From Bacteroidales bacterium (GTDB lineage: Bacteria; Bacteroidota; Bacteroidia; Bacteroidales; Paludibacteraceae), in NCBI GenBank assembly GCA_015061115.1, contig SUXE01000016.1, positions 1-64,000 on the forward strand: a DNA stretch of 64,000 nt. Reading direction: 5' to 3'. Shown piece by piece: positions 16,088 to 26,108 of this stretch (position 1 is the first letter of the stretch; each line of letters opens with the position of its first letter). Made by a program: the position numbers and the translations under genes. The notes below the pieces were generated by a model that had not been told where the DNA came from, did not search any database, and worked only from the letters and a program-made list of their open reading frames with translations.

Positions 16088-17122
16088 ATGAAGGAAAGAA
16101 AAATATATCTTGATTTGATAAGAGTTATTGCATGTATTATGGTGGTGATAATGCATTCTCCTATTCCTGCCACAATAAATCCGGAAACTGTAAACTATGG
16201 ACCTTTTCTTGTGTGTAACAGTTATTTGACTACACCTTGTGTGCCTCTTTTTTTTATGGTAAGTGGAGCGTTGTTGCTCCCATGCAAGGAGGGTGTTGGG
16301 GCATTCGATTATTTAAAAAAGAGACTGAGTAAAGTATTAGGACCTACTTTCTGTTTCACAATTCTTTATACGATAACATGGGATTTTCCTACGGATGTGA
16401 AAGATGCGGTACTTAAACTATTGTCTGTTCCGTTCTGTGCTCACGGACATGGCGTTCTCTGGTTTATGTATACATTGGTTGGATTATATTTATTGATTCC
16501 AATATTGTCCCATTGGGTAAGAAATGCTTCAAAAAGGGAATTAGAGTTGTATTTGTGTATATGGGGAGTTACTTTGCTATATCCATTTATTGGATTATTT
16601 CTTGAAATAGAAACAAGAACACATGGTATTTTGTACTATTTTACTGGTTATGTTGGATACTTTCTGTTGGGTCATTATCTGTCAAAATATGAAGTGTCAT
16701 TGAAGATATTGGTAGTTTTGGCGATATTGATGTTGCCATTGCCTTTATTAGATAAAAAACTTGGATGGGAACTTGATTTTGAAACCGCATTTTGGTATTT
16801 ATCTATAACAGTAGCGATAATGACAGCAACTTGGTTTGTCGCCATTAAAAAATATTTTGGTCATCTTACTAAATTAGATGGTTTTTGTGGTAACTTTGTA
16901 AGTTTAACGAGTAATTTCGGTTTTGGAATATATTTGGTTCACATTTTCCTTATGAGAGCATTTATATGGTATTTCCCATTTGTACAATGTATTTCAAACT
17001 ATTATTTACAGACTTTGGTTGTTGCCATATTAACATTTGCTGGATCCTGGCTGTTCTCATGGTTAGTCGCCAAATTGCCATTTTCGCAATATATTATTGG
17101 CTACTCATCATCAAAAAAATAA
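16088..17122 (+). CDS. Family 3 acyltransferase, paralogue of the preceding gene
   Basis: The 344-residue protein starts MKERKIYLDLIRVIACIMVV with HSP following, and keeps GALL, LWFMYTLVGLY and the C-terminal YLVH pattern of its neighbour at 15045. About ten membrane segments are visible. It would modify a sugar of the same repeat unit or of the finished chain. The 47-bp gap before it carries no promoter match. Confidence 0.87.
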   Translation: MKERKIYLDLIRVIACIMVVIMHSPIPATINPETVNYGPFLVCNSYLTTPCVPLFFMVSGALLLPCKEGVGAFDYLKKRLSKVLGPTFCFTILYTITWDFPTDVKDAVLKLLSVPFCAHGHGVLWFMYTLVGLYLLIPILSHWVRNASKRELELYLCIWGVTLLYPFIGLFLEIETRTHGILYYFTGYVGYFLLGHYLSKYEVSLKILVVLAILMLPLPLLDKKLGWELDFETAFWYLSITVAIMTATWFVAIKKYFGHLTKLDGFCGNFVSLTSNFGFGIYLVHIFLMRAFIWYFPFVQCISNYYLQTLVVAILTFAGSWLFSWLVAKLPFSQYIIGYSSSKK

Positions 17123-17126
17123 GAAT

Positions 17127-18335
17127 ATGAAAAAAAGAATATTCATCAATATACATTATTTGGAAATCGGAGGCGCGGAAAGAGCTTTGTTAGGCTTATT
17201 GGCAGCGCTAGATCCAGAGAAGGTTGATGTTGATTTGTTTGTGAATCAGCATACTGGAGAATTCATGTCGCTTATCCCTGACTATGTAAATCTTCTTCCT
17301 GAGGTGCCAGAATATACATGTATAGAACGACCTATAAAAGATATTGTAAAAGAGGGGCATCTATTTCTAGCGTTTCGTAGAATCTTGGCAAAGTATAAGC
17401 ATAGTCAGTATCTAAAAACATTATCTGAAAATGAAAAGGCTCACGACGCGAGTGTTTTCCAATATGTTATGGATGAAGTAGACGCTTCTTTGCCATCATT
17501 GTTTCATTTGGGAGAATATGATCTAGCAATCAGTTTTTTGCAACCACATAATACAGTTTTACATAAAGTAAAAGCGAAGAAAAAAGTGTGTTGGATCCAC
17601 ACTGATTATAGCACAATTCACGTCAACCATGATAAAGAACTTCCATTGTGGATGGGTTATGATTATGTCGCATCCATTAGCGATGATTGTACCACTACCT
17701 TTCTTCAGACTTTTCCAGAATTGTCAGACAAGATTGTGTTGATAGAGAATATTTTGTCTCCTTTATTTGTCAGACAGCAGGCTGATATGGATGATGTAAG
17801 TTCTGAAATGCCGTCGAATGAAGGGGAGGTAAAGATTTTGACAATAGGTCGTTATTCTGCGCAAAAGAAAATAGAAGGCATTCCTCATATTTGCGCGGAA
17901 ATGGAAAAAATGGGAGTAAACTTCAAATGGTATATTATAGGTTACGGACCAGACAAATTGATACAAGAGGCGTTAGACAAGTATAAAATGCGTCATCGTA
18001 TGGTGTTGTTGGGCAAGAAAACAAATCCGTATCCATATATCAAAGCATGTGATATTTATGCTCAGCCTAGTGTGTACGAAGGGAAAAGTGTGACCGTCAG
18101 AGAGGCGCAGATGCTAAAAAAGCCTGTTGTCATTACTGATTATCCGACGGCAAAGTCTCAAATTAAAGATGGTATAGATGGTATTATTGTGCCATTGGAT
18201 GAGATAGAAACAGCAAAAGGAATTGTTGGATTAATCAATGATAAAGAATTACAATCAAGAATAGTGGAATATCTAAGTGCCAATGATTTTGGTAACGAGA
18301 CGGAAGTCGATAAGATTTATTCGTTAATGGCATGA
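17127..18335 (+). CDS. Family 4 glycosyltransferase
   Basis: The start is placed at the ATG at 17127, 5 bp after the previous stop; an in-frame TTG at 17097 would overlap the preceding gene. The 402 residues show the GT-B pattern IGGAERALLGLL, the donor site ILTIGRYSAQKKIEGIP and YEGKSVTVREAQML. The fold and order match the GT4 at 11840, with an extra segment near residues 85-130. It would transfer one sugar in repeat-unit assembly. Confidence 0.88.
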   Translation: MKKRIFINIHYLEIGGAERALLGLLAALDPEKVDVDLFVNQHTGEFMSLIPDYVNLLPEVPEYTCIERPIKDIVKEGHLFLAFRRILAKYKHSQYLKTLSENEKAHDASVFQYVMDEVDASLPSLFHLGEYDLAISFLQPHNTVLHKVKAKKKVCWIHTDYSTIHVNHDKELPLWMGYDYVASISDDCTTTFLQTFPELSDKIVLIENILSPLFVRQQADMDDVSSEMPSNEGEVKILTIGRYSAQKKIEGIPHICAEMEKMGVNFKWYIIGYGPDKLIQEALDKYKMRHRMVLLGKKTNPYPYIKACDIYAQPSVYEGKSVTVREAQMLKKPVVITDYPTAKSQIKDGIDGIIVPLDEIETAKGIVGLINDKELQSRIVEYLSANDFGNETEVDKIYSLMA

Positions 18336-18350
18336 TAATATAGACTAAAT

Positions 18351-19415
18351 ATGGTTCCTGATTTTTTATATAAATACGTTTATCACATACTTATAGCGAT
18401 ACTTACAATTTTGGTTGTAAAGAACAGACGTAATGTTTTTGATTCTGAACCAATAATTGGAAGTGTGATGTTTTGCTTGTTTATGATTTTGTTTATCGGC
18501 TTACGCCCTCATACAGCGGTATTTGTCGATACTCGAAATTATGCTGATTGGTGGGGCATTCAGTATTGGACTGGTTTTGATATGAATGCTGAAAACCTAT
18601 TGTTTGATAATTTGTATGTCTGGATGTCAAATATAATACCAGACCCAACGCCGTTTTTTTTGCTTATAGCCTTCTTATATTTTTCATGTATGTTGGTCGC
18701 ATGCAGAAAACTTTTTGAAGCCAACACATTTATTGCATTTTTGGTATGTTTGATAGCATTTTCGTCTTTTTCTTATGGTACAAATGGTATCAAAGCAGGT
18801 TTGGCAGCACAGCTGTTCGTTGTATCTTTGGTGTATAGGGACAAAATAATAATATCTATCATTTTTTTGTTGCTTTCTTGGGGATGTCACCATTCGATGA
18901 TTTTGCCTGTTGCTGCTTATGTTCTCACGTTATTTTTCAAGGACAGTCGTTGGTATTTTTATGGATGGTTGTTCTGTTTGGTTATGGCAGCAGCTCACGT
19001 CACATATTTCCAGGGAATTTTTGCTGGAATGTCAGATGAATCAGGAAATTCATATTTGACATCCTCAAATGATGATTGGGGCGGTAAATCTGGATTCAGA
19101 ATAGACTTTGTCTTATACAGTGCTATGCCAGTTTTGATGGGATACTATGTGATTTTCAAGTACGAGTTAAAAGATTTCCTATATGAGACTATGCTTCACT
19201 ATTATTTGGTGGTAAACGGTATATGGATGTTATGTATGTATGGATCATTCACAAATCGTATAGCATATTTGTCTTGGTTCTGTTATCCATTGTTGATAAT
19301 ATATCCATGTTATGCAATTCCAAATGAACAGCATCCGTTGGTTGTGAATAGGGAGAAGTATATATATGCTCATCTTTCGTTCTCAATATTAATGTGGCTT
19401 GTGATTTATAAGTGA
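18351..19415 (+). CDS. EpsG-family polysaccharide polymerase (Wzy role)
   Basis: The 354-residue protein has about ten membrane segments and the EpsG signature: FIGLRP..AVFVDTRNY early, and SFSYGTNGIKAGLAAQLFV followed by a CHHSM stretch. EpsG/Wzy proteins join flipped repeat units in the periplasm. It is the only polymerase candidate in the locus and lies mid-cluster between a GT4 and an acyltransferase. Its stop overlaps a GTG that could start the next gene. Confidence 0.85.
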   Translation: MVPDFLYKYVYHILIAILTILVVKNRRNVFDSEPIIGSVMFCLFMILFIGLRPHTAVFVDTRNYADWWGIQYWTGFDMNAENLLFDNLYVWMSNIIPDPTPFFLLIAFLYFSCMLVACRKLFEANTFIAFLVCLIAFSSFSYGTNGIKAGLAAQLFVVSLVYRDKIIISIIFLLLSWGCHHSMILPVAAYVLTLFFKDSRWYFYGWLFCLVMAAAHVTYFQGIFAGMSDESGNSYLTSSNDDWGGKSGFRIDFVLYSAMPVLMGYYVIFKYELKDFLYETMLHYYLVVNGIWMLCMYGSFTNRIAYLSWFCYPLLIIYPCYAIPNEQHPLVVNREKYIYAHLSFSILMWLVIYK

Positions 19416-19426
19416 TAATTGTAAAT

Positions 19427-20431
19427 ATGCAGAAAAAAAGAAATATCGGACTTGATATAATTAAAGGTTTTGCAGCGTTGCTTGTGTGCATGTTGCATCT
19501 TCTTCGTGTTGATTTTGGAGAGGTCGTTTCTGGAGAAGTTTACATTCCAAATTTGACAAAAATAATATATGGAGTATGTGCTTGTAGTGTACCTATTTTT
19601 TTCTTTGTAAACGGATATTTGGTCGGTTGTCGTCAAAATGAACCTAAATCAGTTTTTATAAAGATCCTAAATCTTTTGAAATTAAGAATAATAGTTGGAG
19701 GATTGATAGGTTGTTTGATATGCCTTATATTGGATCAGCCCCATTCTATCACAGAATATAGATCAGTGACATTTTATTTGTGGTTTTTTGAGGCTTTGAT
19801 AATAATATATATTTGGTTGTTGGTTTGGGACAGAATAAAGAATTACAAATGGAGCGTTATATTTCCGATAGTATTGTTAATAGTACCATTCCTTACAAAT
19901 TTATTGGGCCTGATATCTGCATTGTTTGGCCATGTTCTGCCTGATTTTTTCGGACATTCCGGTTTGTTCCGTTTGTATGGACTTCTATATTTTATGCTTC
20001 CATTCTATATGGATAGACGAGTCCTTCCACGTCGTTGGGCTATTGTGGCGGTTTTTGCAGGGTTGGCAGTGGTCGCTTTGGAAGTGTTTGTGTGGAGTAA
20101 TGTTTCTGGTTCTGTATATGATGGTATGAACGCTTGTTTCCCTACAGTTGGGGCATTGCTTATGACATTGGGATTTTTTTCTTTATTTACCACGTTGGAT
20201 TATAATGAGCAGAATGTTCTAGTGAGGTATTTTGCTTGGTTAGGACGTAATTGTATGGGAATATATTTGTTCCATATGCCTTTTGTTATAATGTTTACTA
20301 CGTTTTTGTGTAAATCAGATGTCCCTGCTATGTTTGCGATAGCTGTTAGCTTAGCGATCATATCAATATGCTCTTTGATTTATTCGTGGTTTATGAAGAT
20401 TAAATATCTAAATTATCTACTGAAAATTTGA
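19427..20431 (+). CDS. Family 3 acyltransferase
   Basis: The 334-residue membrane protein begins MQKKRNIGLDIIKGFAALLVCMLHLL, with the conserved His of the family and later FFFVNGYLVG and MGIYLFHMP. About ten membrane segments are present. I took the ATG at 19427 rather than the GTG at 19412 that overlaps the previous stop. It is less similar to the pair at 15045/16088 than those are to each other. Confidence 0.83.
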   Translation: MQKKRNIGLDIIKGFAALLVCMLHLLRVDFGEVVSGEVYIPNLTKIIYGVCACSVPIFFFVNGYLVGCRQNEPKSVFIKILNLLKLRIIVGGLIGCLICLILDQPHSITEYRSVTFYLWFFEALIIIYIWLLVWDRIKNYKWSVIFPIVLLIVPFLTNLLGLISALFGHVLPDFFGHSGLFRLYGLLYFMLPFYMDRRVLPRRWAIVAVFAGLAVVALEVFVWSNVSGSVYDGMNACFPTVGALLMTLGFFSLFTTLDYNEQNVLVRYFAWLGRNCMGIYLFHMPFVIMFTTFLCKSDVPAMFAIAVSLAIISICSLIYSWFMKIKYLNYLLKI

Positions 20432-20438
20432 TTGTATT

Positions 20439-21200
20439 ATGATACCTAAAGTAATTCATTATTGCTGGTTTGGAGGAAATCCATTGCCAAAAGATGCACA
20501 GAAGTGTTTGGCATCATGGAAGAAATATTTGCCAGACTATGAAATAAAGGTTTGGAATGAAAGCAATTTTGACGTGAATTGCTGTCCATATGTTAAAGGT
20601 GCTTACGAGCAAAAGAAATTTGCGTTTGTAAGTGACTATGCAAGATTCTGGGTTTTGTATAATGAAGGTGGTGTATATTTTGACACAGATGTCGAAGTGA
20701 TTAAGAATATGGACCATATTATTTCATCTGGAAATTTCATGGGTATCGAAAAGAGTCTTGCGACACAAGATCCAACAAGTGGTGAAATGATAGGTGTTAA
20801 TGCAGGTTTAGGTATGGGTTGTGAGCCAAAATCACCATTTTTGAAGGAGATGTTGGATTTGTACGAGAACAAACCGTCATTTACATTCGATGAAGGCACA
20901 ATCGTACACCATACAACTTGGACATTACAAAAATATGGTTTTGTAAATGAACATAAATTTCAGGATGTCGCTGGGTTTAAGATTTATCCTGCAGATTATT
21001 TTTGTCCGATGGATTCCACTACCGGACTTATAGACTTGACTGAAAATACGGTTTCTATACATCATTATTCTTGTTCTTGGGTAGATCAAAAAACACTAAG
21101 TTTTCAATTGCATTTGTTGAAAAACAAATTAATCAAGATCCTTGGTCCAAATATAGTTATGAAAGTGGCGAGCATTTTTAGCAGTTCAAAAAAATCATGA
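20439..21200 (+). CDS. Family 32 (OCH1-like, DXD) glycosyltransferase
   Basis: The 253-residue protein starts IPKVIHYCWFGGNPLPKDAQK and has FVSDYARFWVLYNEGGVYFD followed by TDVE, the DXD-containing sugar-binding region of GT32 enzymes. A HHTTW stretch follows near residue 155. GT32 members in bacterial capsule loci add a single hexose or similar. The gene begins 7 bp after the preceding stop, in line with a continuous operon. Confidence 0.9.
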   Translation: MIPKVIHYCWFGGNPLPKDAQKCLASWKKYLPDYEIKVWNESNFDVNCCPYVKGAYEQKKFAFVSDYARFWVLYNEGGVYFDTDVEVIKNMDHIISSGNFMGIEKSLATQDPTSGEMIGVNAGLGMGCEPKSPFLKEMLDLYENKPSFTFDEGTIVHHTTWTLQKYGFVNEHKFQDVAGFKIYPADYFCPMDSTTGLIDLTENTVSIHHYSCSWVDQKTLSFQLHLLKNKLIKILGPNIVMKVASIFSSSKKS

Positions 21201-21250
21201 TATATTTTTTATGGCCAGAGTATATTTGTAAGATTTAAGATTTTTGAATT

Positions 21251-22042
21251 ATGAGCGAAGACTATAGAATAACTGTTATAATGGGTATTTATAATTGTGG
21301 AGATACCTTGGTTGAGGCGTTGGAGTCGTTAGAATCACAGACCTATAAAAAATTCAAGGTTGTATTGTGTGATGACGGTTCTAAAGATGATACTCTTGCA
21401 GTGGCCCAAAAGTGGGCTGAAACACATCCTAATTATATTGTGATTCAGAATGAGCATAATATGAAATTGGCCGCGACTTTAAATCATTGCCTTGATTTTG
21501 CTGACACCGAATATGTCGCTCGTATGGATGGTGATGATTTGTCCGTCGCTACACGTTTTGAAAAGGAAATATCGTTCCTTGATTCTCATTCAGAGTATGC
21601 TTTTGTAAGTTGTCCGATGATATATTTTGATGAAGGAGGCGAGTATAAGGTCGGTTCTGCTATAGAAAAACCGGAGAAAGAGTCTTTCAAGTATAATACT
21701 CCATTTTGCCATGCTCCTGTAATGATGCGTAGAGATGCATTGGAGTCTGTTGGCCGTTATACTGCAGAGCCTAAAACTGAACGTATAGAGGACTATTATT
21801 TGTGGCATAAGTTTTATTGTAAAGGATACAAGGGTTACAATTTGCAGGAACCTTTATACAAGATGCGTAATGGAAGAGCGGCGTTTGCTCGACGTAAAGT
21901 ATCAGACAGATGGAGAGGATATAAATTAACAACTGAAATTTTGGGGAATTTGGGATTTTCTCATCCTTGGACATATGGTATTCCAGCATTGATGAAAGCG
22001 TTAGTCCCTAATTCGATTGTTAAATTTATTAGAACCAGATGA
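21251..22042 (+). CDS. Family 2 glycosyltransferase
   Basis: The 263-residue protein shows VIMGIYNCGDTLVEALESL, VVLCDDGSKDDT and the metal site ARMDGDDLS, typical of compact GT2 enzymes. HAPVMMRRDALE and ERIEDYYLW are conserved in this subgroup. It is separated from the GT32 gene by 50 bp and is followed 6 bp later by another GT2. The sugar is not predictable. Confidence 0.9.
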   Translation: MSEDYRITVIMGIYNCGDTLVEALESLESQTYKKFKVVLCDDGSKDDTLAVAQKWAETHPNYIVIQNEHNMKLAATLNHCLDFADTEYVARMDGDDLSVATRFEKEISFLDSHSEYAFVSCPMIYFDEGGEYKVGSAIEKPEKESFKYNTPFCHAPVMMRRDALESVGRYTAEPKTERIEDYYLWHKFYCKGYKGYNLQEPLYKMRNGRAAFARRKVSDRWRGYKLTTEILGNLGFSHPWTYGIPALMKALVPNSIVKFIRTR

Positions 22043-22048
22043 TCAGAT

Positions 22049-23047
22049 ATGGAACGGGAATATGTAGAGGGTCTCGTATCTGTTGTTATACCATGTTATA
22101 ATGTGGCTCCGTATATAATGCGTTGTTTGAATTCGATTGTAAACAACACGTATAAAAAGTTGGAAATTATATGTGTTGATGATGGTAGTACAGACAACAC
22201 TTTGGATGAGTTGCGTAGCGTGGATGATGAAAGAATAACAATTATTAGTCAAGAAAATCAGGGTGTCTCTGCAGCTAGAAATGCTGGTCTTGAGTGTGCA
22301 CATGGGGAATATATTTCTTTTGTCGATCCTGATGACTGGATCCATAAAGATTTTTTCCAGAGACTCGTTGACATTCAGAAATCAACAGATGCAGATGTTG
22401 TTATGTGTGATTATTTGAGGGTTGAAAATTTTGTCGATGATGAAATAATCTCAGATCCGATGTCTCCTGTCCTCTATGGTGTATTGGATGTATGGAACAA
22501 AACTTCATTTAAGAACTATATCTGGAGGAAATTATATAAAAGATCTTACGTTGCAGATTCTATGTTTATGAAAGGGGTGAAAATTAGTGAGGATATGTTG
22601 TTTAATATAGATACTGTTATCGCAAATCCTAAAGCCAAGTATGCAGTGACTAATGATAAATTACTGTATTATTACAATAGACCGAACTCTCTTGTCCGTT
22701 CATTTACAGGAGAAGAATTACTTTCTATAGTTGATGGTGTTTCAAAGGCAATATCACGTTCTGATGCAGAACTGGTTGTTATTCCTGCGATAGAAACAGT
22801 CAAGTTTGGATTGTCTGCTAGATATTTGTCTATGTTTGAACCTGGCTATAAAGAAGTAAAAACAAAATGTGCGTCATATTTTAAGCTCGCCTTGAAAAAC
22901 ATCAAAGGAAGTGTGTCAACAGTTGAATATATCAAATATTCATTATTTGTAAGGTTTCCTTTTTTATACCGTTATTTCAGAATATTGACAGATCGAACTA
23001 TGCGTGATTGGGAAAGGTGTCAAAAACAAAAGTATTCAGTAAGATAA
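22049..23047 (+). CDS. Family 2 glycosyltransferase, first of a tandem pair
   Basis: The 332-residue protein has VSVVIPCYNVAPYIMRCLNS, IICVDDGSTDNT and the metal motif FVDPDDW. It resembles the next gene over its whole length: both have PCYNVAPY..RC, an AxxGEx(I/F) stretch and a C-terminal YR-x-FR-x-LTD-xx-M-xx-W motif. The likely origin is tandem duplication followed by divergence, perhaps to different acceptors. Confidence 0.9.
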   Translation: MEREYVEGLVSVVIPCYNVAPYIMRCLNSIVNNTYKKLEIICVDDGSTDNTLDELRSVDDERITIISQENQGVSAARNAGLECAHGEYISFVDPDDWIHKDFFQRLVDIQKSTDADVVMCDYLRVENFVDDEIISDPMSPVLYGVLDVWNKTSFKNYIWRKLYKRSYVADSMFMKGVKISEDMLFNIDTVIANPKAKYAVTNDKLLYYYNRPNSLVRSFTGEELLSIVDGVSKAISRSDAELVVIPAIETVKFGLSARYLSMFEPGYKEVKTKCASYFKLALKNIKGSVSTVEYIKYSLFVRFPFLYRYFRILTDRTMRDWERCQKQKYSVR

Positions 23048-23060
23048 ACTTTCTCGAAAT

Positions 23061-24038
23061 ATGAAACCAGGTGTCATTTCCGTTATTATTCCGTGTTATA
23101 ATGTAGCTCCATACGTAAAGCGTTGCATTGATTCTGTTTTGAATAATACATATCGAAATTTGCAGGTGATATGTGTAAATGATGGCAGTACTGATGATAC
23201 GCTAGAAATATTAAAAAGCTATACTGATGAGAGAATGATAGTCGTCTCTCAAGAAAATAAAGGATTGGCTTTGACAAGAAATGTAGGAATGGAGTATGCG
23301 GATGGAGAGTTTTTTTGCTTTATAGATTCTGATGATTGGATTCATAAGGAATATTTTATGAAACTGATCGAAGTACAAAGAAAGACCCATGCTGATATAA
23401 CTGTTTGTAAGTATTTGAAAACACACGATTTTTGTGATGATTCAGAAATAAAGACAGCTAGCATTTCAACAAAAAGATTTGTTGATGTTTTTAACGGCTC
23501 TGTGTTGTGTGATGTGGTTTGGTGTAAATTATATAAATCGGATTTCATTGGAGATACCAGGTTTGTTAATGTGTTTTCTGAAGATAAACTTTTTAATGCA
23601 AGTCTTTTGATTTCCCAAAAAGATGCCGTATGTGCTATTGTTGATGCTGCTTTGTACTATTATTTTATGAGAGCGGATTCTGCAATACATTCATATCATG
23701 AACATCTTATGCTTTCGTTGGCTCAAGAATTTCTTAAATTGAGCAAAAAAACTACAGATTCAGAACTTTTTAAGTCATTTGTTGAAACAAGCGTTAAAAT
23801 CGCGTTGTCGAGCAGATACATGACTATGTTTAGACGAGATCTTGATTCGTACAACAAATCGTGTGACGATTTCTTGAGAAATATTTTAGATAAACTAACG
23901 TGTTTGTCATTTTTGAAGAGGTGCATGTATTATTTGTTTGTGAAAGTGCCATCGTCGTACCGAATGTTTCGGAAATTAACAGATCCGTCTATGTCCGGTT
24001 GGGAAAAAAAAGAAATTGCACTTCAAAAAACAGCTTGA
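23061..24038 (+). CDS. Family 2 glycosyltransferase, second of a tandem pair
   Basis: The 325-residue protein carries ISVIIPCYNVAPYVKRCIDS, VICVNDGSTDDT and FIDSDDW. Compared with its neighbour at 22049, the first acidic motif reads VND instead of VDD, a common variant. The C-terminal YRMFRKLTDPSM ending matches its paralogue. It starts 13 bp after the preceding stop and precedes an acyltransferase gene by 53 bp. Confidence 0.9.
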   Translation: MKPGVISVIIPCYNVAPYVKRCIDSVLNNTYRNLQVICVNDGSTDDTLEILKSYTDERMIVVSQENKGLALTRNVGMEYADGEFFCFIDSDDWIHKEYFMKLIEVQRKTHADITVCKYLKTHDFCDDSEIKTASISTKRFVDVFNGSVLCDVVWCKLYKSDFIGDTRFVNVFSEDKLFNASLLISQKDAVCAIVDAALYYYFMRADSAIHSYHEHLMLSLAQEFLKLSKKTTDSELFKSFVETSVKIALSSRYMTMFRRDLDSYNKSCDDFLRNILDKLTCLSFLKRCMYYLFVKVPSSYRMFRKLTDPSMSGWEKKEIALQKTA

Positions 24039-24091
24039 ATCAAAATATATTGCATTGGTTCGGATTTTGACAGAATATAAAGTTATTTATT

Positions 24092-25078
24092 ATGCAGAAG
24101 GATAATACAAACTCATTTATGTGTGGTTTCAGTTTGCCGATATCTAATCTTATTAAGTGTATCGCATGTATAGTTATTGCATTGCATCATTATTCTCAAT
24201 GGGGTATTGATAAAGGTTTTTTGGCTGGACCAATATACTCTGTGTTTAGAAGTGTTGGTGGAGATTTGTCTGTGACTTTATTCTTTTTGCTTTCTGGTTA
24301 TGGACTTATGGCATCTGAGACAAAAAAACATCTTGGATTTATAGATTTTATGAAAAAAAGATTGTGGCGTTTGTTAAAACCATTCTGGATTGCTAATATC
24401 ATTTTTGTGGTTATCTATTGGTTTTTAGACACACCAAATATCGCAACCTCCTCCGTGTTAAATGCTCTTTTGTCTTGTGTCGGAATTGTAGCATTTGACG
24501 GAACAATGTGGTTCGTAAAGGTTCTTTTGATGTTTTATCTTTTTTTTGCGATATCAGCACAGATAAAGGATAAAATGTTGCTCGTCATGTCTGTTTTCCT
24601 TTTCGTTTTCATAACAGTTTCGATATCATGCGGTATGGGATCTTTTTTTTGGTCTTCCGCTTTTGCATTTCCTGCAGGTATGGCTTTGTTCAAGTATAAA
24701 GACAGTTTGTTTCCTTTGGCAAGGAAAATATATGTGCCTGTTGTGGCTTTGTTTTTTTATGTGATATTGTGGTTGGGTTTGGTGTATTATTTGCAGTTAG
24801 ACAATGCAATATGGCATCAGTTGAACAATATTCTTATTGTAGTATTGTTGGTTGTGGTTGTGTCCCACTTGCCAAATGGATTTATGGGCGGTTTTAGGTT
24901 GCCTAAGTGGTTGGATGCATATTATGAAATGTATTTGGCTCATCCGAAAATACTATATCTGATGCATTTCAGTTTTGGAACTTTCTGGTCATTGCCAGTA
25001 TACCTGTTGGTTTCTGTTTGTAGTGCTGTGGTTTTGCATTTAGTTACAATGATTCCATATGGTTCCAAAGAAAAATGA
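24092..25078 (+). CDS. Family 3 acyltransferase
   Basis: The 328-residue protein has about ten membrane segments, with the family His in IACIVIALHHYSQWG, then LFFLLSGYGLM and FMKKRLWRLLKPFWI. The YLAHPKILYLMH stretch near the end is a variant of the usual YLVH region. It is the fourth of five such genes in the locus. Confidence 0.85.
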   Translation: MQKDNTNSFMCGFSLPISNLIKCIACIVIALHHYSQWGIDKGFLAGPIYSVFRSVGGDLSVTLFFLLSGYGLMASETKKHLGFIDFMKKRLWRLLKPFWIANIIFVVIYWFLDTPNIATSSVLNALLSCVGIVAFDGTMWFVKVLLMFYLFFAISAQIKDKMLLVMSVFLFVFITVSISCGMGSFFWSSAFAFPAGMALFKYKDSLFPLARKIYVPVVALFFYVILWLGLVYYLQLDNAIWHQLNNILIVVLLVVVVSHLPNGFMGGFRLPKWLDAYYEMYLAHPKILYLMHFSFGTFWSLPVYLLVSVCSAVVLHLVTMIPYGSKEK

Positions 25079-25112
25079 GACAAAATATAGTAACATTAAA
25101 AAAGAGTAAACT

Positions 25113-26096
25113 ATGTTAAATCCTAAGGTTTCTGTAATAGTTCCGGTATATAAAGTCGCTGATTATGTCGAAAGGTGTGCTGTAAGTTTGTTTGAACAAA
25201 CATTGACAGAGATGGAAATTATTTTTATTGATGATTGTAGTCCCGACAATTCAATAGAGATAATAAATAAAACACTTGAGAGATATCCCAATAGAAAAGA
25301 CAGTGTGAAGATAATAAAAATGCCGGTAAATGGAGGATTGGCGACCGCTCGTAGAGTAGGAATCCAGTCTGCTGTAGGTGAATATGTTATTCATTGTGAT
25401 TCTGATGATTGGGTTGATCTAAATTTGTATGAGAGTATGTACAATAAGGCTATCGAAACAAATGCGGATATTGTAGTTTGTGATGAAGTTCATGAATATG
25501 CGGATAGAGGATATTTGAAGAGAGAGCCGGATTTACCTTCCGATTGCAAAACTGTTGTTAAAAGATGGTATTCTAATATAATGGCAATGTTTTGTCATAA
25601 TAAGTTGGTAAGAAGAACATTGCATACAGACAATGGTGTTTATCCATGGGACGGACTTAATATGTGGGAAGACAATGGGTTTGTGTCTCGATTGTTTTAT
25701 TATGGAGGTACGTTAGCTCAGGTGCACGGCTCTTGTTATCATTATAACAGAACAAATGTACACGCTATGACATCATCTTATGGTATCAAGCAGGTGGAGC
25801 AAATGGTAGGTATTGCAAATGGACTTACTGAATTTTTTAATTCCAAACCAGATGCTAAAGATTTCGAGAAGACGATTATGGCCTTTCAATTTTTGGCACG
25901 TATCAATTTTGTGACAGATAGTTTTGAGACTTTAAAAAAATATGACACTACATTTGTAGGATCAGAAAAAATCATGTCAGAACTTGATCCTGCCGCATTT
26001 TCGGCTAAAGGTAAATTGAGGTTCTATATGGTAAAATATCATCTTACTTGGTTGTTTGTAGTACTGTTTAAGTTTAAGAATTTGTTGCATTTCTGA
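25113..26096 (+). CDS. Family 2 glycosyltransferase
   Basis: The 327-residue enzyme has VSVIVPVYKVADYVERCAVS, EIIFIDDCSPDNS and the metal site HCDSDDW. NGGLATARRVGIQSAVGEY is the standard acceptor-side segment. It follows the acyltransferase by 34 bp and precedes a GT4 gene by 12 bp. Confidence 0.9.
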   Translation: MLNPKVSVIVPVYKVADYVERCAVSLFEQTLTEMEIIFIDDCSPDNSIEIINKTLERYPNRKDSVKIIKMPVNGGLATARRVGIQSAVGEYVIHCDSDDWVDLNLYESMYNKAIETNADIVVCDEVHEYADRGYLKREPDLPSDCKTVVKRWYSNIMAMFCHNKLVRRTLHTDNGVYPWDGLNMWEDNGFVSRLFYYGGTLAQVHGSCYHYNRTNVHAMTSSYGIKQVEQMVGIANGLTEFFNSKPDAKDFEKTIMAFQFLARINFVTDSFETLKKYDTTFVGSEKIMSELDPAAFSAKGKLRFYMVKYHLTWLFVVLFKFKNLLHF

Positions 26097-26108
26097 TTGT
26101 TAAATTAG

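Noticed and set aside
21221-21228. TATATTTG before the GT2 gene at 21251 as a promoter
   Set aside because: It sits within a tightly packed operon, has no -33, and such an 8-mer is common by chance in AT-rich DNA.
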